The position numbers were made by a program, and so were the translations under genes. The notes beneath the pieces were generated by a model. The model was given only the letters and a program-made list of their open reading frames with translations, was not told the DNA's origin and did no database searches. From Novosphingobium sediminicola (GTDB lineage: Bacteria; Pseudomonadota; Alphaproteobacteria; Sphingomonadales; Sphingomonadaceae): DNA of 64,000 bases. Below, in pieces: positions 41,826-50,443 of the stretch (positions are counted from its first letter, which is position 1; each line of letters starts with the position of its first letter). The stretch is from assembly GCF_014196525.1 (NCBI RefSeq), contig NZ_JACIDX010000003.1, forward strand, positions 186,001 through 250,000. The letters are read 5' to 3'.

Positions 41826-42925
41826 TGGCGGGCCTGCGCGGTAAAGCGGGCAAGGAAGCGGGGCACGTCGATGCTCTCGACCACCTCAACCATTTGCTCG
41901 CCGCGATGGGGGGCCAACTCGTCCTTCCACATCTGCGCCGTGCCATAGCCCGCGCCGGGCATCAGATCGACATCCATGCGCGCGGTGAATTTCTTGGTCA
42001 CGAGGCCGGGATCGAGCGCGACGGCCACGGTCATCTCATCCCACAGCGGCTGGTCGATGCGGGCATATTGGGCGATATAGCGCGCGGTGGGTGTGCCCGA
42101 TGCGCCGATCTGATCGGCCAGCGCCCGGCTCATCCGCGCCGAGGTGGTGACATTGCCCACCACGGTGATTTTCCGCCAAGGCGCGGTCAGCACGATATGG
42201 GCCGCTTCGGGGTCAAAGACGAAATTGAAATCGGTGGCATAATCGGCATTGTCCAGCACGCGGGCGGCCTGCATGTCATAGCCGCCGCCCTGCATGGCGA
42301 TGCCCTTGGCTTTGACGGCAATATCGGGGGCGATGCGCAGCGCCAGCGCGATATTGGTCAGCGGCCCGGCGCAGATGATCGTCACCTGCCCCGGATGGGC
42401 GCGCACGGCCTCGATCAGGCGGTGGACGGCATCCTGAGTCACCGGCTTGATGGTGGGCGCGCCCTCGGCCATCGGGGGGACCAGATCGGGGTCTTCGGGG
42501 TGATATTGGCGGCCCGGCTTGGGCGCGTTCCATGCGCCCTTCCACGGGATCGGGCCAAAGCGGGTCTCCCACGCCTTCATTTCGGGCAGGGAGCGGATCA
42601 GCGGCGTCTGCGCGCCCTTCGCTACCGGCACATCGGCGCGGCCCGCGATTTCGAGGAAGCGCAAGGCATGCTGCGTTTCCTCCTCCAGCCATTGGTCGCC
42701 GGTGACGACGCCAACGCCCAGAAGGTTGACCTGAGGATCGCGGATCAAAGGGATCAGGGCCTGAAGATTGCTCTGTCCGGGGCCGAGGAAGTCATTGTCG
42801 AACCATACCATGGCGCGACTGTCTTGCCCGGCCGGGACAGAATGGCCGACAGGTCTGGGCGCGGCCATGGTGAGGGACGCCATGGAGAGAGCTGCGCTGC
42901 CCAGCACTGCCTGCCACAATTTCAT
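41822..42925 (-). CDS. Exported inosine-uridine-type nucleoside hydrolase, divergent active site
   Basis: This 367-residue protein has signal peptide LWQAVLGSAALSMASLTMA. The fold is recognisable from LLGVGVVTGDQWLEEETQHA, VTIICAGPLTNIALALR and LWDEMTVAVALDP. The usual DxDxxxDD calcium/catalytic motif reads FDNDFLGPGQSN: the first two Asp remain (43, 45) but no DD pair follows. Nucleoside hydrolases release base plus ribose. ATG 42925 has GGAGG in its leader and lies 19 bases after the M20 gene stop. Substrate and even activity are uncertain. Confidence 0.83.
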   Translation of the reverse strand: MKLWQAVLGSAALSMASLTMAAPRPVGHSVPAGQDSRAMVWFDNDFLGPGQSNLQALIPLIRDPQVNLLGVGVVTGDQWLEEETQHALRFLEIAGRADVPVAKGAQTPLIRSLPEMKAWETRFGPIPWKGAWNAPKPGRQYHPEDPDLVPPMAEGAPTIKPVTQDAVHRLIEAVRAHPGQVTIICAGPLTNIALALRIAPDIAVKAKGIAMQGGGYDMQAARVLDNADYATDFNFVFDPEAAHIVLTAPWRKITVVGNVTTSARMSRALADQIGASGTPTARYIAQYARIDQPLWDEMTVAVALDPGLVTKKFTARMDVDLMPGAGYGTAQMWKDELAPHRGEQMVEVVESIDVPRFLARFTAQARQ

Positions 42926-42944
42926 GCCCTGATCCCCCTCCTGC

Positions 42945-44243
42945 TTATTTCGCTTCGGCCAGAACCAGCACCGTGGCCAGTTCATTGTTGAAATTGCGCA
43001 GGTTGACCGTTTTTTCCAGCTTCAGCCCTTCGTCGAGCGAGTGGTTGCGGAAGGTTTCAAAGCCCGAACCCAGCGTGAGCGCGGAAATGCCCTTGCTCAT
43101 CGGGATGTTGCTGTCGGTCGATCCGGCGCTGTATTTGGGGGCATAGCCATTGGCCTTGGCCACGGCATCGGCCACCTTCACAATGCGCGAATCCATCGGC
43201 GTGGTGCCGCCCGGACGGTCGCCCACCAGCTTGGCGTCATAGGTGATCTTGCCCTTGGCGGTCGAGCGTGCAGCGTTTTCGGCCGCCACGGCTTCGGGCA
43301 GGATCGAGAGGAAGGTCTTTTCTTCCGCGTCCAACTGCGCCTTGCCGTTCGAGCGCATGTCGATGGTCATGGCCGTGGCAAAGGGGATCGAATTGACCGA
43401 GGTGCCGCCCTCGACGATGCCCACGTTATAGACGGTTTTGGGATCGCTGGGCACCTGCATCTTGGCAAAGCCGACCATCGCATTGGCCATCGCATAGGCC
43501 GGGTTGACCAGACCGAAATCGCCCATCGAGTGGCCGCCCGGACCGTTGAACGTCACCTTGTAGCGACGCGAACCGGTGCCCGCATTGGTGATGCGCTCGC
43601 TCTGGCCGGGTTCAAAGCTGATGAAATGGGTGATGCGGTCCTTGTACTTGCCCTGCGAGAACAGGTAGCGCACGCCGCGCAGGTCGCCCGGGCCTTCCTC
43701 GCCCACATTGCCCATGAACAGGATGTCGGCCTTGGTCGAAAACGCGCCCGCCTTCATCGCGCGGATGAACGCCAGCAGGACCGGCAGGCTGCACGTGTCG
43801 TCGCCGATGCCGGGGGCATAGAGCGTGTCGCCTTCGCGGCGCACCTTTACATTGGTGCCTTCGGGGAAGACGGTGTCGAGATGGGCGGTGATGACGATCA
43901 GCGGGGTAGCCTCGCCCTTCGCAGCCCCGGTGCCGCGACGCAGGCCCATCACGTTGCCCACGCCGTCCATTTCGACGTCTTCCAGACCCTCGGCCTTGAG
44001 CATCGCCATATAGGCCTTGGCGCGCGCCTCTTCCTTAAACGGCGGGGCGGCGATTTCGGTCAGGGTGATGATGTCGGCGACGATGCGGTCATAATCGCCC
44101 GCCAGCGAGGCGGTCGCCTTGGCGAACTTGGGGCTCTTGAGCAGCGCCTTGGCGGCCGTTTCCTCGGGGGTGGCGGCGCTGGCCTGGGGCGCGATCATGG
44201 CCACAGCCGCCAACGATGCAAAGGCAAACAGAGTGTTACGCAT
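42945..44243 (-). CDS. Exported M20-family metallohydrolase
   Basis: This 432-residue protein has signal peptide LFAFASLAAVAMIAPQASA. Di-zinc ligands lie in TAHLDTVFPEG (His, Asp), GIGDDTCSLPVLL, NVGEEGPGDLRG (general base Glu and ligand Glu), and FISFEPGQSE; GGHSMGDFG starts the dimerisation domain. The family covers di/tripeptidases, carboxypeptidase G2 and N-carbamoyl or ureido hydrolases, so substrate is open. ATG 44243 has GAGG nine bases ahead, better than 44252. It lies between the TonB receptor and the nucleoside hydrolase genes. Confidence 0.87.
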   Translation of the reverse strand: MRNTLFAFASLAAVAMIAPQASAATPEETAAKALLKSPKFAKATASLAGDYDRIVADIITLTEIAAPPFKEEARAKAYMAMLKAEGLEDVEMDGVGNVMGLRRGTGAAKGEATPLIVITAHLDTVFPEGTNVKVRREGDTLYAPGIGDDTCSLPVLLAFIRAMKAGAFSTKADILFMGNVGEEGPGDLRGVRYLFSQGKYKDRITHFISFEPGQSERITNAGTGSRRYKVTFNGPGGHSMGDFGLVNPAYAMANAMVGFAKMQVPSDPKTVYNVGIVEGGTSVNSIPFATAMTIDMRSNGKAQLDAEEKTFLSILPEAVAAENAARSTAKGKITYDAKLVGDRPGGTTPMDSRIVKVADAVAKANGYAPKYSAGSTDSNIPMSKGISALTLGSGFETFRNHSLDEGLKLEKTVNLRNFNNELATVLVLAEAK

Positions 44244-44267
44244 AGGAGACATCCTCGTTTGGATAGT

Positions 44268-44295
44268 TCCCGGCCGGGCGGGCGCCCGACCGGGA
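44268..44295. other. GC hairpin between TonB receptor and M20 genes
   Basis: TCCCGG-C-CGGGCG pairs with CGCCCG-A-CCGGGA (one mismatch) around two bases. No T-run follows on the reverse strand. It may attenuate or stabilise the receptor message relative to the downstream genes. Confidence 0.55.
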
Positions 44296-44305
44296 TTTCA
44301 GGATT

Positions 44306-46636
44306 TTAGAAATTGCCGCGCAGGTTGACGCCGATGGTGCGCGGGGTGGTGGTGGCAATGTAATCAGGCGTGCCGCTGACCGCCGAATAATAGCTCAGGC
44401 CAGAAGCATCGAGCAGGTTGCGGACATAGACATAGACGCCGTAACGCTCATTCTCGATTCCCGCGCGCAGGTTGACCTGCGAATATTTGCCATAGGTGCG
44501 ATAAAGCGCGTTGGTGGGGTTGAGCTGAGTGGTCATCTTGCCGGTGTAGCTGAAATCGGCACGCATCATGCCCTTCCAGTTGCTGTTGATGGTCCAGCCA
44601 TATTCGGCGCCCGCGCTGGCCGTGGTGCGCGGAATGCCGGTCAGGATGTTGCCCACGCGGCCCGCCGCCGTCACCTCGGAATTGACCTGATCGGCGGTCA
44701 GGCGCGGATAGACCACCGAGAGCGAACCGTTGAGGAACAGGCCCTTGGTGGGCGTGCCGCTCAGTTCAGCCTCGAAACCTTCGATGCGCGCCGCGCCCAC
44801 GTTGCTGATATAGCTGAAATTGCCATAGGTGGCCTGGACCGCAGTCTGCATATTGGTCCAGTCGATGCGATAGGCGTCCACGTTGAAGGTCAGCTTGCGG
44901 TCGAACCACTGGCTCTTGAGGCCCAGTTCATAGTTCCACAGCGAGTCGGCCTGATATTGCGTGGCCGAGGCCGGGATGCCCGGCGTCAGATTCGCGCCGC
45001 CGGGGCGGAAACCCTGCGATGCGGTGGCATAGATCATCAGGTTGCGGTTGGGTTTCAATTCAACATTATACTTCTGGATGAAGCCATCGGCGCTGGCGTT
45101 GACCTCGGTATAATTCATCGGCGTCTGGCCGTTGAAATAGTTATAACCGAGGTAAGCGCCGCCCACGATCTTCTTATAGTGATAGTGGCGCAGGCCCGCC
45201 GTGATGTTCAGGATGTCGATGGGGCGATAGGAGAGCTCGCCGAACTGCGCGGTCTGGTTGATGACATCGCGCACAAAGCGCGAGCCAAGATCAACCAACG
45301 GATCACGCATCAGGCCCGTGCCCGGAACGCCGGCAAAAACGGTGGTGTCCACCCGGTCCTTGCGGTTTTCAAAGAAGGCGCCCAGCGTATAGTTCAAACG
45401 GCCCTTGCCATCGGAATTGAGGCGCAGTTCGTTGGTGACATTTTCCACCCAGCGCGGCTGATAATTGCCGATGGGCATCTGGCTGTTGGCCCAGCCCAGA
45501 TAATTGGCGCGCAATTGGGCCGAGCTGTATCCGCCCGCGCTCGATGCGCAATTGCTGGACGATGTGGTGGTGCCCGATGCGCCCGTCTGCAGCAGCGATC
45601 CCGAATAGGTGTTCTGATAGAGGCCGCAATAGCGATAGGAATTGGCCACCGACTGATAATTGTCGCTGTTGTCGTTGGTCTGGCGCACATCCCAGCGATA
45701 GTAGCCATTGGCCAGCGAGATCGTGCCGATCGGCGTGGTCCACTTGGTGTCGAGCGAGAAGATCTTCTGCTTGTCGATGGCGGGCGTGTAGATGCGCAGG
45801 CCCGACGTATAGGTGCCCACCGAAGGCGCCCAAAGCGAGGTGCCGCCCGTGTGCTGATCCTGGATGATGCCCATGAAATTGATGCGCAGATTGTTGGTCG
45901 GGCGGAAGCCCAGCATCAGGCGGCCGCCCGTGGTCATCACGCTGTTCATGTTATAGCGGCCGATCGAGGGATCATCGACAAAGCCGCCGGTGCGCTGGCG
46001 ATAGAGCACGAGGCGCGCGGCCAGCATGTCCTCGATGATCGGCACGTTGACCGCGCCCTTGATGCTGTAGCCGGTGCCGCCATTCTTGGTGGTTTCCACG
46101 CCCGCATCGACGGCGGCTTCATACTTCGTCAGGTTGGCCTGCTTGAACAGCACGCGCAGGGTGCCGCCCATCGAGCCTGACCCGTAAAGCGTGCCCTGCG
46201 GCCCGCGCAGTACTTCGAGGCGCTCGGTGTCGAACAGGTTGAGGTTGGGGGTCGAGCCCGAAGGGTCCGAGGTGGTGCCCGCGGGCCCGGTTAGCGGCAC
46301 TTCGCCGAAATAGACGCCGACGGTGGCTTCGCCTGCGGTCTGGATGCCGCGGATCGACACGCGGGTGCGGCCCGATTCGCTGGCCAGCAGGTTGAGGCTG
46401 GGGACCGAGCGCGCAACATCGGCAATGCCCGCCGCGCCCATGTTGTTGAGCATGTTGCCGCTCATCGCGGTGATCGCCAGCGGGGTGTCCTGCACGCGGG
46501 TTTCGCGCTTAAGAGCGGTCACGACGATATCGTCGCCCTGGCCCGCCGTCTGCGCCATCGCGGGCGTTGCCGCCAGCGTCGATACAGCCAATGTCGAAAC
46601 CGAAAGCAGCCATGCTGCACAAAGCTTAGTGTTCAT
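44306..46636 (-). CDS. TonB-dependent receptor, FecA/siderophore-like barrel, near nucleoside genes
   Basis: This 776-residue outer-membrane receptor has a signal peptide ending ATPAMAQ, TonB-box-like DDIVVTALKRETRVQDTPLA, plug motifs VSIRGIQTAGEATVGVYF and LEVLRGPQGTLYGSGSMGGT, and a C-terminal strand RTIGVNLRGNF. This sphingomonad-abundant class imports diverse substrates. ATG 46636 has GAGGGAT ahead. It heads a minus-strand run with M20, nucleoside hydrolase, purine permease, deaminase and deoxyribosyltransferase genes. A two-component-type direct repeat lies 159 bases upstream. Nucleoside, nucleotide or peptide import is inferred from neighbours. Confidence 0.92.
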   Translation of the reverse strand: MNTKLCAAWLLSVSTLAVSTLAATPAMAQTAGQGDDIVVTALKRETRVQDTPLAITAMSGNMLNNMGAAGIADVARSVPSLNLLASESGRTRVSIRGIQTAGEATVGVYFGEVPLTGPAGTTSDPSGSTPNLNLFDTERLEVLRGPQGTLYGSGSMGGTLRVLFKQANLTKYEAAVDAGVETTKNGGTGYSIKGAVNVPIIEDMLAARLVLYRQRTGGFVDDPSIGRYNMNSVMTTGGRLMLGFRPTNNLRINFMGIIQDQHTGGTSLWAPSVGTYTSGLRIYTPAIDKQKIFSLDTKWTTPIGTISLANGYYRWDVRQTNDNSDNYQSVANSYRYCGLYQNTYSGSLLQTGASGTTTSSSNCASSAGGYSSAQLRANYLGWANSQMPIGNYQPRWVENVTNELRLNSDGKGRLNYTLGAFFENRKDRVDTTVFAGVPGTGLMRDPLVDLGSRFVRDVINQTAQFGELSYRPIDILNITAGLRHYHYKKIVGGAYLGYNYFNGQTPMNYTEVNASADGFIQKYNVELKPNRNLMIYATASQGFRPGGANLTPGIPASATQYQADSLWNYELGLKSQWFDRKLTFNVDAYRIDWTNMQTAVQATYGNFSYISNVGAARIEGFEAELSGTPTKGLFLNGSLSVVYPRLTADQVNSEVTAAGRVGNILTGIPRTTASAGAEYGWTINSNWKGMMRADFSYTGKMTTQLNPTNALYRTYGKYSQVNLRAGIENERYGVYVYVRNLLDASGLSYYSAVSGTPDYIATTTPRTIGVNLRGNF

Positions 46637-46794
46637 AGTCCATCCCTCATTGGCGAGTCCCAAACCGACGCGGGGGCCACGATGGCTTTGCGCGCGCCTT
46701 CTTCCGGGCGGCGCGGTCCATCGTGAGGCCATGCGGGTTTGTGCTGCTTAACCCTGTCCGTCCTCTCGCTGAAACGCAGGCTAAGGCCGCGCGC

Positions 46795-46812
46795 CTGTCA
46801 TCAAGCTGTCAT
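46795..46812. promoter_or_regulatory. Direct-repeat response-regulator box (CTGTCAT-CAAG-CTGTCAT)
   Basis: Two identical heptamers start 11 bases apart, one helical turn, the usual geometry for OmpR/PhoB-type dimers. The spacing and heptamer also match the E. coli Pho box. It lies in the 284-base gap between the receptor and response-regulator genes. The same hexamer repeat, reversed, occurs at 49088 upstream of the transporter gene. Confidence 0.6.
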
Positions 46813-46920
46813 GCCGGGGCTAGGCAGGGGGCGTGTTTTGCGTATTTTGGGGGCATAGTCGGTGATGTCATGGCGGTTGATGCCATGGGCCTATGCCGGT
46901 GTCGGGGAATGGAGGGAACA

Positions 46921-47586
46921 TTGCGCATTTTGATCGTGGAGGATGATCCGCGTCTGGCGCGCGGCATGGCCGCCTCGCTGGAGGCCGCCAGTTTTGCCGT
47001 CGATGTCGCGCATAATGGCGAGGACGCCGCCGCCTTTGCCGCCGCCGATCCGTTCAACGCGATCATCCTCGATCTGGGCCTGCCCGATGGCGATGGGCTG
47101 GAATTGCTGCGGATGCTGCGCCGCCGGGGTGACACCACGCCGATCATGATCGTGACCGCGCGCGATGCGGTGGACGACCGGGTGGCGGGGCTGGATTATG
47201 GCGCGGATGATTACATGGCCAAGCCGTTCCACCCGCGCGAGCTGGAATCGCGGGTGCGCGCGCTGGTGCGGCGCAGCATCGGCAGCCCCGACCCGGTGCT
47301 GCGCGTGGGGGCGCTGACGCTGGACCGCTCGACGCGGCGGGTCGCGCTGGCCGATGCGCCGGTCGATCTGCGCCGCCGCGAGATGGCCGTGCTGGAAACG
47401 CTGATGGGGCGGCCCGGCAAGGTCGTGCCCAAGGACCGCATGGCCGCCGAGGTCTTTGCCCTGTCCGAGGCGGTCGCGCCCAATGCGCTGGAGGTCTATG
47501 TGGGCCGCCTGCGCCGCAAGTTGTCTCCGGGCGGGCCGACGATCCATACGGTGCGCGGGCTGGGCTATATGATTGATGCCCATTAA
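46921..47586 (+). CDS. OmpR-family response regulator (TctD-like)
   Basis: This 221-residue protein has a receiver domain with acidic pocket VEDD, phospho-Asp51 in AIILDLGLPDGDG, switch Thr in IVTARD and Lys101 in MAKPF. A winged-helix follows with ALTLDRSTRRV, DLRRREMAVLETLM and NALEVYVGRLRRKL. TTG 46921 directly after GGAGGG is the likely start; ATG 46909 would add four residues but has no proper ribosome site. It overlaps the kinase gene by 11 bases. Probable targets are the repeats at 46795 and 49088. Confidence 0.9.
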   Translation: MRILIVEDDPRLARGMAASLEAASFAVDVAHNGEDAAAFAAADPFNAIILDLGLPDGDGLELLRMLRRRGDTTPIMIVTARDAVDDRVAGLDYGADDYMAKPFHPRELESRVRALVRRSIGSPDPVLRVGALTLDRSTRRVALADAPVDLRRREMAVLETLMGRPGKVVPKDRMAAEVFALSEAVAPNALEVYVGRLRRKLSPGGPTIHTVRGLGYMIDAH

Positions 47587-49090
47587 GACGCGGTTTCTGC
47601 CCAAATCGCTGCGGGGCTATCTGACGGTTGTCGTCATGGTGCCGCTGGTGGTGCTGGTGTCGATCTTTGCCACGATCACCTGCTGGATGATCGATTCCTC
47701 GATGAACGATACGTCCGACCGGATTCTGGTCGGCTCGACCCGTTTGATCAGCCGGGCGGTCAATTATGACCCGATCCTTCAGGAAAGGCTGCTGCCGCTG
47801 GCCGTCGGCCTGCTCCAGCGCCGTTCCGCGCCGGTCACGCATTACAGCATCTATGATGGCGACCGTCTGATTGCGGGCCGCGCCGATCTGCGCCCGCCGC
47901 CTGATTATTCGGCCGACGGGCGGCTGACCGGCCCGCTCCATCCCGGCGCAAGGTTCACGCTCACCTCGCGCGATCCGGTGATGGTGCGCGGCTATGTCGA
48001 TCCGCGCGATGCGCAAGGCGTGGTTCAGCCCGCCTATCTGCACAATGGCATGTTGAACGGGCGCCCGGTGCGCATCGCCACGGAAATGCGCCGTCTGACG
48101 GACAATGGCCATCTGGTGGCGGTGCAGGTGGCCGATTTCCTTGAAAATCGGGAAATTTCCACCCGCGCCTCTTTCCAGCGCGTGGTCAGCGCCAGTGTGC
48201 TGGTCACGCTGATCGCGCTGCTGCTGTTCTATTCGGCGCTGGCCTGGGGGCTGATCCCCTTCGCCACGCTGACCGAGCGGATCGCCGCCAGCGTGCGCGA
48301 CCCGCTGCATTTTCAGCGCCTGCCCGATGGCGATGGCCCGCGTGAGGCGCAGATGATTGCGCGCGCCTATAACGCCCTGATGGTGCGGGCCGAAAGGGCG
48401 GTCGGTTCGCTGCGCCAGTTCACCTCAAACGCCTCGCACCAATTGCGCACGCCGCTGGCGGTGCTGCGGGTGCATCTCGATGTGCTGGAAACCTATGGCG
48501 CGCAAAGCCCGCAGGGGCAGATGGCGCTGGATGACATTGCCCATTCGGTCGATACGCTCGAACGCTTGCTGCAGCAATTGCTCGCGCTGGCCCGGCTGGA
48601 TGAGCAGGTCGGATGCAGCGCCGGGCAGTTCGATCCCGCGCTGGTGGCCACCGATGTGATCGCTGCGCGCCTGCCCGCGCTGCAGCGCGCCGATGTGGAC
48701 ATCAGCTTTGAGGAAAGCGGCCATGGCCTTGCCTCGGGCGAGGCGGCGCTGGCGGCCGAGATGGTGGGCAATCTGCTCGACAATGCGGTGGCCTATAACC
48801 GGCCGGGCGGCAAGGTGGTGGTGCGCGTGCTGTGTCGCAAGACTTCGGTGCGGGTGGAGATCGAGGATGACGGTCCCGGCATTCCCCCCGCCGAGCGCGA
48901 CAAGGTGTGGGAGCGTTTTTACCGCATGGCCGCCAATGCCAACAGCAGCGGCAGCGGGCTGGGCCTGCCCATCGTGCGCGCGCTGGCCGACCGGATGGGG
49001 GCCAGGGTTGCGCTGGATGAAGGGGCAGGCGGCCGGGGCACGCGGGCGGTGATCGATTTTGGCCCCGCCGCGCTGGATGCCTTTCCGTGA
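47576..49090 (+). CDS. Sensor histidine kinase (TctE-like, 2CSK_N-type sensor)
   Basis: This 504-residue inner-membrane kinase has TM1 at about 17-40, a periplasmic domain 41-200 containing YSIYDGDRLIAGRADLRPPP and GRPVRIATEMRRL (as in TctE N-terminal sensor domains), TM2 at about 203-226 and HAMP. His288 lies in SNASHQLRTPLAVLR. The ATPase has N box GNLLDNAVAYN, DDGPGIP, FYRM and GSGLGLPIV. It probably senses a small carboxylate or related solute in the periplasm and phosphorylates the upstream regulator. The stop codon is part of the direct repeat that precedes the transporter gene. Confidence 0.9.
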   Translation: MPIKTRFLPKSLRGYLTVVVMVPLVVLVSIFATITCWMIDSSMNDTSDRILVGSTRLISRAVNYDPILQERLLPLAVGLLQRRSAPVTHYSIYDGDRLIAGRADLRPPPDYSADGRLTGPLHPGARFTLTSRDPVMVRGYVDPRDAQGVVQPAYLHNGMLNGRPVRIATEMRRLTDNGHLVAVQVADFLENREISTRASFQRVVSASVLVTLIALLLFYSALAWGLIPFATLTERIAASVRDPLHFQRLPDGDGPREAQMIARAYNALMVRAERAVGSLRQFTSNASHQLRTPLAVLRVHLDVLETYGAQSPQGQMALDDIAHSVDTLERLLQQLLALARLDEQVGCSAGQFDPALVATDVIAARLPALQRADVDISFEESGHGLASGEAALAAEMVGNLLDNAVAYNRPGGKVVVRVLCRKTSVRVEIEDDGPGIPPAERDKVWERFYRMAANANSSGSGLGLPIVRALADRMGARVALDEGAGGRGTRAVIDFGPAALDAFP

Positions 49091-49104
49091 CAGGGTGCTG
49101 ACAG
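49088..49104. promoter_or_regulatory. Second direct-repeat response-regulator box (reverse orientation)
   Basis: TGACAG starts at 49088 and again at 49099. Reversed, this is CTGTCA-N5-CTGTCA, the same hexamer and 11-base period as the box at 46795; flanking GCCTGTCA is shared too. It overlaps the kinase stop codon and ends 27 bases before the transporter start. Confidence 0.55.
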
Positions 49105-49131
49105 GCAGGCTGTTTCACACTGGTCTTTCTC

Positions 49132-50376
49132 ATGGCAACGCTTAACCCATCTTCGCCCCAATCGCCTTTGCGCTGGTCACGGCCTTTGCCGCATTGGCCC
49201 TTGCTGGCCGGGCTGGTGATCGGCACGCTGGCGGGGGCGCTGGTGCATGTAGTGCCGGTGGACCGGGCGGTGCTGGATTTCGTGCTGGTCAATCTGGCCC
49301 GCCCGATTGAACAATTGTTTCTTCAGGTGCTGTTCCTGCTGATCCTGCCCATGGTGTTTTCCGCGATTGTCACGGGCCTTGCGCGGCTGCGCGGGCGGGC
49401 AATGGTGCGCGATCTGCTGCTGCGCCTGTTTGCCGCGATGGTGGGCATGACGGTGGTTTCGGCGGTGATCGGTATGGCGATGGCCAATCTGTTTCGCCCC
49501 GGCGAAGGCATGGCCATCGACCTGCACCAGAACCCTGGCGCAGGCGCGCGGGCGGCGGACGAGGGCAGCCTGCTTGACATGTTGCTGGCGCGGCCGATGA
49601 TGGCGCTGGTGGTGATGTCGGTGCTGGTCGGCTTTGCCATCAGCCGCAGCCGAAACCGCAACATTCGCCATTTGGTGATGACCACGGAGGGCCTGTTCGA
49701 GGTGGGGATGTCGATTGTCACGCTGGTGGCGCATTTTGCGCCGGTGGCGGTGCTTTGCGTGATGTTTGATATGACGGCGGTGTTCGGCTGGACGCTGCTG
49801 GTGCATCTTTCAGGCTATTTCAGCGTGGTGGTGGCTGCGCTCTGCCTGCATCTGCTGGTGGTTTCGGTGGGGCTGGCGTGGATGGGGGGCGATATCAGCC
49901 CGGCCCGGTTCCTGCGCTCGCTCCGCTCGGTGATGGTGATTGCCTTTACCACCTCCTCGTCCTTTTCCACCCTGCCCGCAGCGCTCCATGCCGCAGAGCA
50001 GGATCTGGGCCTGCCCGCACGGGTGGCGCGGCCCACGCTGGGGCTGGGATGCGTGGCCAATCAGGGCGGCACGATCATCTATACCACGGTGACGGTGATC
50101 TTTCTGGCCCAGTGTTTCGGGATGGAATTGAGCGTCTGGCAGCAGTTCATGGTGTTTGGCCTCTCGATCCTGGCGGGGCTGGGCACGATGGGCGTGCCCG
50201 CAGGCAGCCTGCCGCTGACCACGATGCTGCTGGCGCTGCTGCATGTGCCCAATGAGGGGATTGGCCTGATTATCGGCATCGACCGGTTGATGGACATGTG
50301 CCGCACGGTGCCCAATGTGGTGGGCGATCTGGCCGTGGCGGCGGCGCTGCGCCACAGCGGCGAGGAGGGGGCGTAA
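49132..50376 (+). CDS. Dicarboxylate/amino-acid:cation symporter (DAACS family)
   Basis: This 414-residue membrane protein has the GltP/DctA order: RPIEQLFLQVLFLLILPMVF, the serine-rich re-entrant loop TTSSSFSTLPAAL, TLGLGCVANQGGTIIYTTV, GVPAGSLPLTTMLLAL, and the substrate-binding helix GIGLIIGIDRLMDMCRTVPNV. The canonical NMDGT is diverged to NQGGT. It imports a dicarboxylate or acidic amino acid with Na+ or H+. No ribosome site precedes ATG 49132, and the response-regulator box lies so close that the message may have almost no leader. Confidence 0.88.
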   Translation: MATLNPSSPQSPLRWSRPLPHWPLLAGLVIGTLAGALVHVVPVDRAVLDFVLVNLARPIEQLFLQVLFLLILPMVFSAIVTGLARLRGRAMVRDLLLRLFAAMVGMTVVSAVIGMAMANLFRPGEGMAIDLHQNPGAGARAADEGSLLDMLLARPMMALVVMSVLVGFAISRSRNRNIRHLVMTTEGLFEVGMSIVTLVAHFAPVAVLCVMFDMTAVFGWTLLVHLSGYFSVVVAALCLHLLVVSVGLAWMGGDISPARFLRSLRSVMVIAFTTSSSFSTLPAALHAAEQDLGLPARVARPTLGLGCVANQGGTIIYTTVTVIFLAQCFGMELSVWQQFMVFGLSILAGLGTMGVPAGSLPLTTMLLALLHVPNEGIGLIIGIDRLMDMCRTVPNVVGDLAVAAALRHSGEEGA

Positions 50377-50443
50377 GTTCTGCCTTGTGAAATGCTCGCG
50401 CTTGTGGAAACGCGGGGCAGGTTTTGCATAAGGCGTGGAAATT

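Noticed and set aside
46795..46812. Interpretation of the CTGTCAT repeat as a phosphate (PhoB) box
   Set aside because: The match to the Pho box is real, but no phosphate genes are adjacent and the second copy flanks the local two-component system, so the local regulator is the simpler explanation; PhoB is not excluded.
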